Of a stretch of 64,000 bases of DNA, positions 58,843 to 64,000 are shown in pieces. Position 1 is the first letter of the stretch, and each line of letters begins with the position of its first letter. Under the pieces are notes generated by a model, which did not search any database, was not told where the DNA came from, and worked only from the letters and a program-made list of their open reading frames with translations. Source of the stretch: Bolinopsis microptera. Its lineage: Eukaryota; Ctenophora; Tentaculata; Lobata; Bolinopsidae. A program made the position numbers and the translations under genes. The stretch lies in NCBI RefSeq assembly GCF_026151205.1, contig NC_087073.1:7523001-7587000 (forward strand). Reading direction: 5' to 3'.

Positions 58843-59772
58843 CGTAATTTTTGTTGTTAATTGTGTCCTCGTTCAAAATACGTAAAGAATTAAGCGCTTA
58901 TAATCGTTTATAATCGCTTATATACCCCGCTTACATAATCGCTTATATACCCCAAATAAATCAAATCAAAACATATTTTGATCATAGTTTTAAAATGCGT
59001 CAAAAAGCGCTTTTCATCGTTTATAATCGCTTATAAGCGACAATTGAAGACAATAACATTTACGATACTTTATAATCACTTATAATCGCTTATAATATCT
59101 CGTACCTGACAATTTTTTCCTCGTTTCAAATACTTAAAAAAGCGCTTATAATCGTTTATAATCGCTTATAGACAGCAAATAAATAAGCGCTTATAAACGC
59201 TTTTCAGTAGGAAAATTTCAAGAAAAGCGGTTATAAGCGCTGATCATAGTGAAAATATCGCTTTTTAGCAGATTTCAAAAAATCGCTTATTGTCGCTTAT
59301 AATCGTTTTATAATCGATTTAAACCGCTTATTAACTTAAAATAAAAAAGCGTTTTTTTAACGATTAGTAGGCGCTTTTTAATTTGGAACTTTCCCTAGTG
59401 AATATAATCGCTTATAGTCGATTAAAAGCGTTTTAAAAACGGTCCAAAAAACGGTTTATAAGCGTTTTTTTGAAAAGCGCTTACGGAGCGATAATAATCG
59501 ACAACCCTAAAATAAAAGCGTTTTTTTATCACTAATAATTTTAATTCGCGATTTATTGTCGCTTTTAAAGCGCTAATAATCGCTTTTGCAAAAATATTTT
59601 ATGGAAAAAGCGATTATAATCGTTTTTAATCGTTTATTAACGGGACCGTTTATAATCGCTTTATAATCGCCAAATAACGGTGGGTTTTATCAATAAGCGC
59701 TTTTTTAGCGTAAAAAAAGCGGTTATTACCGCTGATCACAAAAAATTAGTTATGGAAACTTGCCATGCGTAC

Positions 59773-60232
59773 ATGGTAAAATTAACAATGTACTTGAACA
59801 TTTCAGCACCGCGCGCCAACAATTGTTTAATTCAGATGATCGCGCAAAATAACTTTGCGCAGGCAGACACGTGGGCGATAACTAGACTGGGGGCGAGGGC
59901 ACGCACGCACGCACGCACGCACGGTCGCAAAGCTACCATATACAAAAATAACCTCGATCGCTAACCCTTGTCCTTGACTCTTTTGTGCCTTCGGCACTTT
60001 GAGTCATGGATCGGGAAAAAATATTCTGCATTTTATAAGGTCGATTTCGATGGTAATCAAAAGAGTATTAGTGTCAAACAGTATATATACAATAAAGTAA
60101 TTCAAGTGTTGCAATTGGCAGAGCACAATACAGAGGTAACGGAAATTGTCCACTGCTACCAATATTATATAATATGAAATATCAACAATCAGATATATAC
60201 ACATCTACTCCATCATAGGGGCAGTGATGAGG
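59773..60232. other. spacer with a (GCAC)n run
   Basis: ACGC/GCAC tetranucleotides occupy about 59899-59923. The rest, up to the retrotransposon 3' end, is featureless. Confidence 0.5.
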
Positions 60233-61764
60233 TTATAAGAGACATTCTGATAGTGGTGTCTCATATTTGCTGTCCATTTTTTTTCCTCTGTACCCTCGTA
60301 GAGCTATGAGTGTGGTTCTTAACATAGCGAATCTTATTCTTGTCCTTACATGTCTTACCAAATCGCAATACCTCTCTTTTCTTTTCCTGGCGATGAGGTC
60401 TGCCACTCTATTTAGAAACCGCTTACATTCTTTGGACATGCCTCCAGTTGTGAGAAATACGGCTGGGGTGAAAGTGGCCTTCTCTACGTTCAACACTCTC
60501 TCCAAGTACTCATCCTTCTTCTCCTTTTCGTTCTCTTCGTATACTTCTTGAAGAGTTTTGGTCCTGTTTGATAAGCAATTGGGGTGTGAAACCCTTATGT
60601 CAAGAAAGGTCTTATCAAATGGAGTCCAAACTCCTCTAGCAGATACGTCAAGCCGAGCTTGGTCACCTGTTATAGTCTTGGGGTTGAGGCAGTCACCCTC
60701 ATTTACCTTCTGTAGCTGGGGTTCGACTTTCACATCATGACATACCTCACGAAGGAGATTTGCTAATGTGTCTCTGATGTTGTTGTGGGTCATTATCACA
60801 TAACCCCCTAGCTTACAGGTGAGAAGGTGGTCAAGATCACTTGTTTTCCCACATCCACAGGTGATGGGAGTGTTTGGTATCCACCAGCTGTAGCGTAAGC
60901 AGACACTGTCACGAAACTCCTCTTTGTTCAGAGTGTAGCCATACTGCTGAAGTGGCAATGTGTTAAGCCAACTGGACGCTCCCTTTTCTCTTGCTGCTAG
61001 TAGTGCTCTCTTAGAGGAGGTGCCACATCTTTCAGCTATAGCGTTAAACTTGGCTTGGAGCTCGGAATTCTTCAAATTTTTTATCATTACTTTCCCTGAT
61101 TTGGTGAGGTTACTGGATGCAGTGTAAACTTCCTGTTGGTCCACTATTGCCTTTGTGAGCTCGGTGGTGAGTAGCTTGGAAGCTGTGTACTCAGACTGGC
61201 ATTCCTCGTGGGGTTTACCAATGCCCAATCCTCCTAATATTATTGGTAGAATTAACACGTCCCTCTCTAAGTCTGAAATCTCCCTGCCCAGCATCTTTGG
61301 CAGAAGCTTTTGTCTTATTTCATGTTCTAGCGGCTCTTCAGAGATATGAGGAACAGTCCTTTGAACAAACTTCCATCGGTGTTGTATGCCAGAGATGTAG
61401 GCTGAATAGGCTGCTTGAGGCTCAGATTCTGCAATATCAGCTAGCATCTTGATGTCTTCGCACCACCCTTGGACCTTATCGGCAATGTACTGATCTTTGA
61501 CACCTGTATTGCCAAGTACTGCACCAAGATGCCTTGTGCCTGATGTTATTTGCATATTGAACTCTCCAACAATGCCTTGGCCTGGTCGATCATCTGAGGG
61601 TCCTTCACTACTAGAATGCTTTTAGATGGGTTAGGAAAATAACCATACTTAGGTCCAACTTGGAGCAACTCCTTCCACCACTTATACACTGCCTCCAATT
61701 TCCCTCCAGCAGCACTATCATCGGCAATTTCGATGGTAATTGGTATAAGCTCTGTAAGCGAGCT
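60233..61764 (-). pseudogene. 5'-truncated, frameshifted non-LTR retrotransposon ORF (RT end plus endonuclease-like domain)
   Basis: The main frame (60233-61555) gives 440 residues. A second frame (about 61556-61764) supplies the upstream part containing [18 protein letters not shown], the reverse-transcriptase catalytic ADD (codons 61717-61725), then [10 protein letters not shown] frameshift near 61555-61575 separates the two, and a stop with lost homology ends the upstream piece. In the 440-residue part: RHLGAVLG (8-15), PQAAYSAYISGIQHRW (46-61), LPIILGGLGIGKP (103-115), CGCGKTSDLDHLLTC (233-247) as a zinc-finger-like site, HNNIRD (257-262), and RLDVSARGVW...FLDIRVSHP (301-325), resembling the PD-(D/E)XK endonuclease of R2-type elements. 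It matches from memory a widespread invertebrate RT family. Only the C-terminal half of the RT survives, as expected from incomplete reverse transcription. Not functional. Confidence 0.8.
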
Positions 61765-61917
61765 TTATGGATGGACAAATATCACCCACTACAACTTTCT
61801 GGGCCAGCACGGAAGTACACTTGCTGGTTGAGCTTTGTAATACACGGTTCACATTGGGTTGCCGCTGAGAGACTGAAGTTGTGAATAGTGATTAAAACAC
61901 TGACATTTTATGTTAAT

Positions 61918-63296
61918 AAATCACCCTCCTTCAGTGCACCCTCCTACAGTGCACCGTTACAGTGCACCCTCCTACAGTGCACCGTTACAGTGCACCCTCC
62001 TACAGTGCACCGTTACAGTGCACCGTTACTACAGTGCACCCTCCTACAGTGCACCGTTACTACAGTGCACCCTCCTACAGTGCACCCTCCTACAGTGCAC
62101 CGTTACTACAGTGCACCGTTACTACAGTGCACCCTCCTACAGTGCACCATCCTACAGTGCACCCTCCTACAGTGCACCGTTACTACAGTGCACCCTCCTA
62201 CAGTGCACCCTCCTACAGTGCACCATCCTACAGTGCACCCTCCTACAGTGCACCGTTACTACAGTGCACTCTCCTACAATGCACCCTCCTACAGTGCACC
62301 GTTACTACAGTGCACCCTCCTGCAGTGCACCGTTACTACAGTGCACCGTTACTACAGTGAACCGTTACTACAGTGCACCGTTACTACAGTCCACCCTCCT
62401 ACAGTGCACCGTTACAGTGCACCCTCCTACAGTGCACTCTCCTACAGTGCACCCTCCTACAGTGTACCATTACTACAGTGCACCCTCCTACAGTGCACTC
62501 TCCTACAGTGCACCGTTACTACAGTGCACCGTTACAGTGCACCCTCCTACAGTGCACTCTCCTACAGTGCACCCTCCTACAGTGTACCATTACTACAGTG
62601 CACCCTCCTACAGTGCACCCTCCTACAGTGTACCATTACTACAGTGCACCCTCCTACAGTGCACTCTCCTACAGTGCACCGTTACTACAGTGCACCGTTA
62701 CTACAGTGCACCGTTACTACAGTGCACCGTTACTACAGTGCACCGTTACTACAGTGCACCGTTACTACAGTGCACCGTTATTACAGTGCACCGTTACTAC
62801 AGTCCACCCTCCTACAGTGCACCGTTACAGTGCACCCTCCTACAGTGCACCCTCCTACAGTGTACCATTACTACAGTGCACCCTCCTACAGTGCACTCTC
62901 CTACAGTGCACCGTTACTACAGTGCACCGTTACTACAGTGCACCGTTACAGTGCACCCTCCTACAGTGCACTCTCCTACAGTGCACCCTCCTACAGTGTA
63001 CCATTACTACAGTGCACCCTCCTACAGTGCACCCTCCTACAGTGTACCATTACTACAGTGCACCCTCCTACAGTGCACTCTCCTACAGTGCACCGTTACT
63101 ACAGTGCACCGTTACTACAGTGCACCGTTACTACAGTGCACCATCCTACAGTGCACCGTTACTACAGTCCACCCTCCTACAGTGCACCCTCCTACAGTGC
63201 ACCCTCCTACAGTGCACTCTCCTACAGTGCACCCTCCTACAGTGCACCCTCCTACAGTACACCGTTACAGTGCACCCTCATACAGTGCGCCGTTAC
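61918..63296. repeat. 13/15/16-bp minisatellite built on CAGTGCACC
   Basis: About 90 units of three types (TACAGTGCACCCTCC; TACAGTGCACCGTTAC; the 13-bp AGTGCACCGTTAC) are arranged in recurring higher-order blocks, for example around 62420-62500, 62550-62640 and 62960-63050. Variants GTGCACT, GTGTACC and GTCCACC track position in the block. All three plus frames stay open for over 300 codons as an artefact. Confidence 0.97.
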
Positions 63297-64000
63297 GGGT
63301 TATTATTGAAAAGAAAATCAGAAATACAGAACTGTGGCGCATCATTTTTCTGAAGCATAACGTTTCCCTTGACTCTCAATAACTACGAAATTTATTTGGG
63401 CTTTATTTGGAATTCATCACTGAACTCGTCCGCCAAATAAGTGGGGTTAATTGTACTTATCGCAACGCATAACTATCTTTAGTTTTCCTTACTATTTATT
63501 GCAGTCATTAATCCATTAATTATGCAGAATATTTGCTGAACTATTGGCGCAGTCTAACCTATAAAATCAGCCAGTGTAGTATGTACTTGAAAATATACCA
63601 GGAACTCAATGTTTATACAAACACTGCACCACGCTGAAAACACAACTTTAGGTTCTGAGTAAAGTTGCTATTTTGTGGCTTTTAATTACCGTAGAGCCAA
63701 AGCAGTTAGAAGTAGACTACAGGTCATGCGGTATGTGGATCTGGATGGTTTGGTTGATGATCGTGTTTGCCAAATGTTCGGTTGTCGGGGTGGTGTATAA
63801 TAGTTCTGGTTGTTTAGTTGTTATTCTGTAAAAGCTCATTATATACCGTGCTGCTATCTATATCCTGCATGGTTCGGTTCTGATGTTGGGAAATTGATGA
63901 TACCTGGTTATTTAGTTGTCTTTATAATTTTGTAAGTACCCAGCACTGTAATTGTATATATATTGTATATATTGACTATATTGGCTTGTGTATAACGGTT
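63297..64000. other. non-coding end of window, nothing recognised
   Basis: AT-rich sequence with no exon, repeat or element end seen. Confidence 0.45.

Larger units (their letters stand above)
54819..59764. mobile_element. 4.9-kb foldback transposon with 582-bp terminal inverted repeats
   Basis: Left arm 54819-55400 and right arm 59183-59764 have equal length (582 bp) and are near-perfect reverse complements. The outermost bases are GGCAAGTTTCCATAACTA. ATGCGTAC is duplicated exactly on both sides (54811-54818 and 59765-59772), proving insertion as one unit with an 8-bp target duplication. The arms are packed with AAGCGCTTATAA and AAGCGATTATAA motifs that could bind a transposase. No transposase ORF exists, so it is non-autonomous. 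hAT, P and Merlin families all make duplications of about 8 bp; the GGCAAG end does not decide which. The interior carries tandem arrays, a second foldback and smaller insertions listed separately. Confidence 0.93.

Noticed and set aside
61888-63382. Plus-strand ORFs of 473, 490 and 326 codons
   Set aside because: They run through a minisatellite that lacks stops in all three plus frames. Overlapping long ORFs in every frame mark a period artefact, not proteins.

Overview
This is nuclear DNA from an animal (metazoan). It is AT-rich and gene-poor. Genes are cut into short exons with GT..AG introns, and the space between them is filled with minisatellites, short inverted-repeat transposons and one decayed retrotransposon. 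The decayed reverse transcriptase resembles a family I recall from cnidarian and other invertebrate genomes. A non-vertebrate, perhaps early-branching animal is therefore my best guess; the species cannot be named from sequence alone.

Four protein genes can be assembled by joining exons whose splice sites and reading phases agree. (1) A small, unrecognised six-exon gene on the minus strand (15349-19185, 145 aa, moderate confidence). (2) A complete eight-exon WD40 beta-propeller gene on the minus strand (34339-43326, 377 aa). (3) A single-exon, proline-rich, basic protein gene on the plus strand (35861-36682, 273 aa). It is nested in a WD40 intron on the opposite strand and has its own TATA box. 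(4) A complete thirteen-exon seven-transmembrane receptor gene on the plus strand (47738-54441, 651 aa). It has a signal peptide, degenerate class-A GPCR landmarks and a long proline-rich tail. The WD40 and receptor genes are divergent and lie about 4.4 kb apart.

Layout: 1-15348 is mostly non-coding, with small repeats, a hairpin and a cluster of inverted-repeat elements that includes a hAT-type MITE with perfect 8-bp target duplications. 15349-19185 is the small gene, with a 21-bp minisatellite in an intron. 19616-20980 is a nearly perfect 1.36-kb palindrome bounded by TTAA. 20981-34338 holds minisatellites, hairpins, a tRNA-like sequence and doubtful exons. 34339-43336 is the WD40 gene with its nested gene and a 26-copy minisatellite made of its own splice-donor region. 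43573-47737 holds a 21-bp minisatellite and an 875-bp hAT-type element. 47738-54441 is the receptor gene, with a 32-bp intronic minisatellite. 54819-59764 is a 4.9-kb foldback element with 582-bp terminal inverted repeats and a perfect 8-bp target duplication. It contains a second foldback, which in turn contains several tiny mobile units. 60233-61764 is a frameshifted, 5'-truncated non-LTR retrotransposon remnant, and 61918-63296 is a further minisatellite.

Two observations stand out. First, the 54.8-59.8 kb nest is self-dating: its two inner arms act as filled and empty sites for each other and prove two very small units (79 and 172 bp) to be real insertions. Second, tandem arrays begin at or just after 5' splice sites in both well-supported multi-exon genes, and one array has copied a working splice donor about 26 times. 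No tools were used; every call is from reading the sequence.
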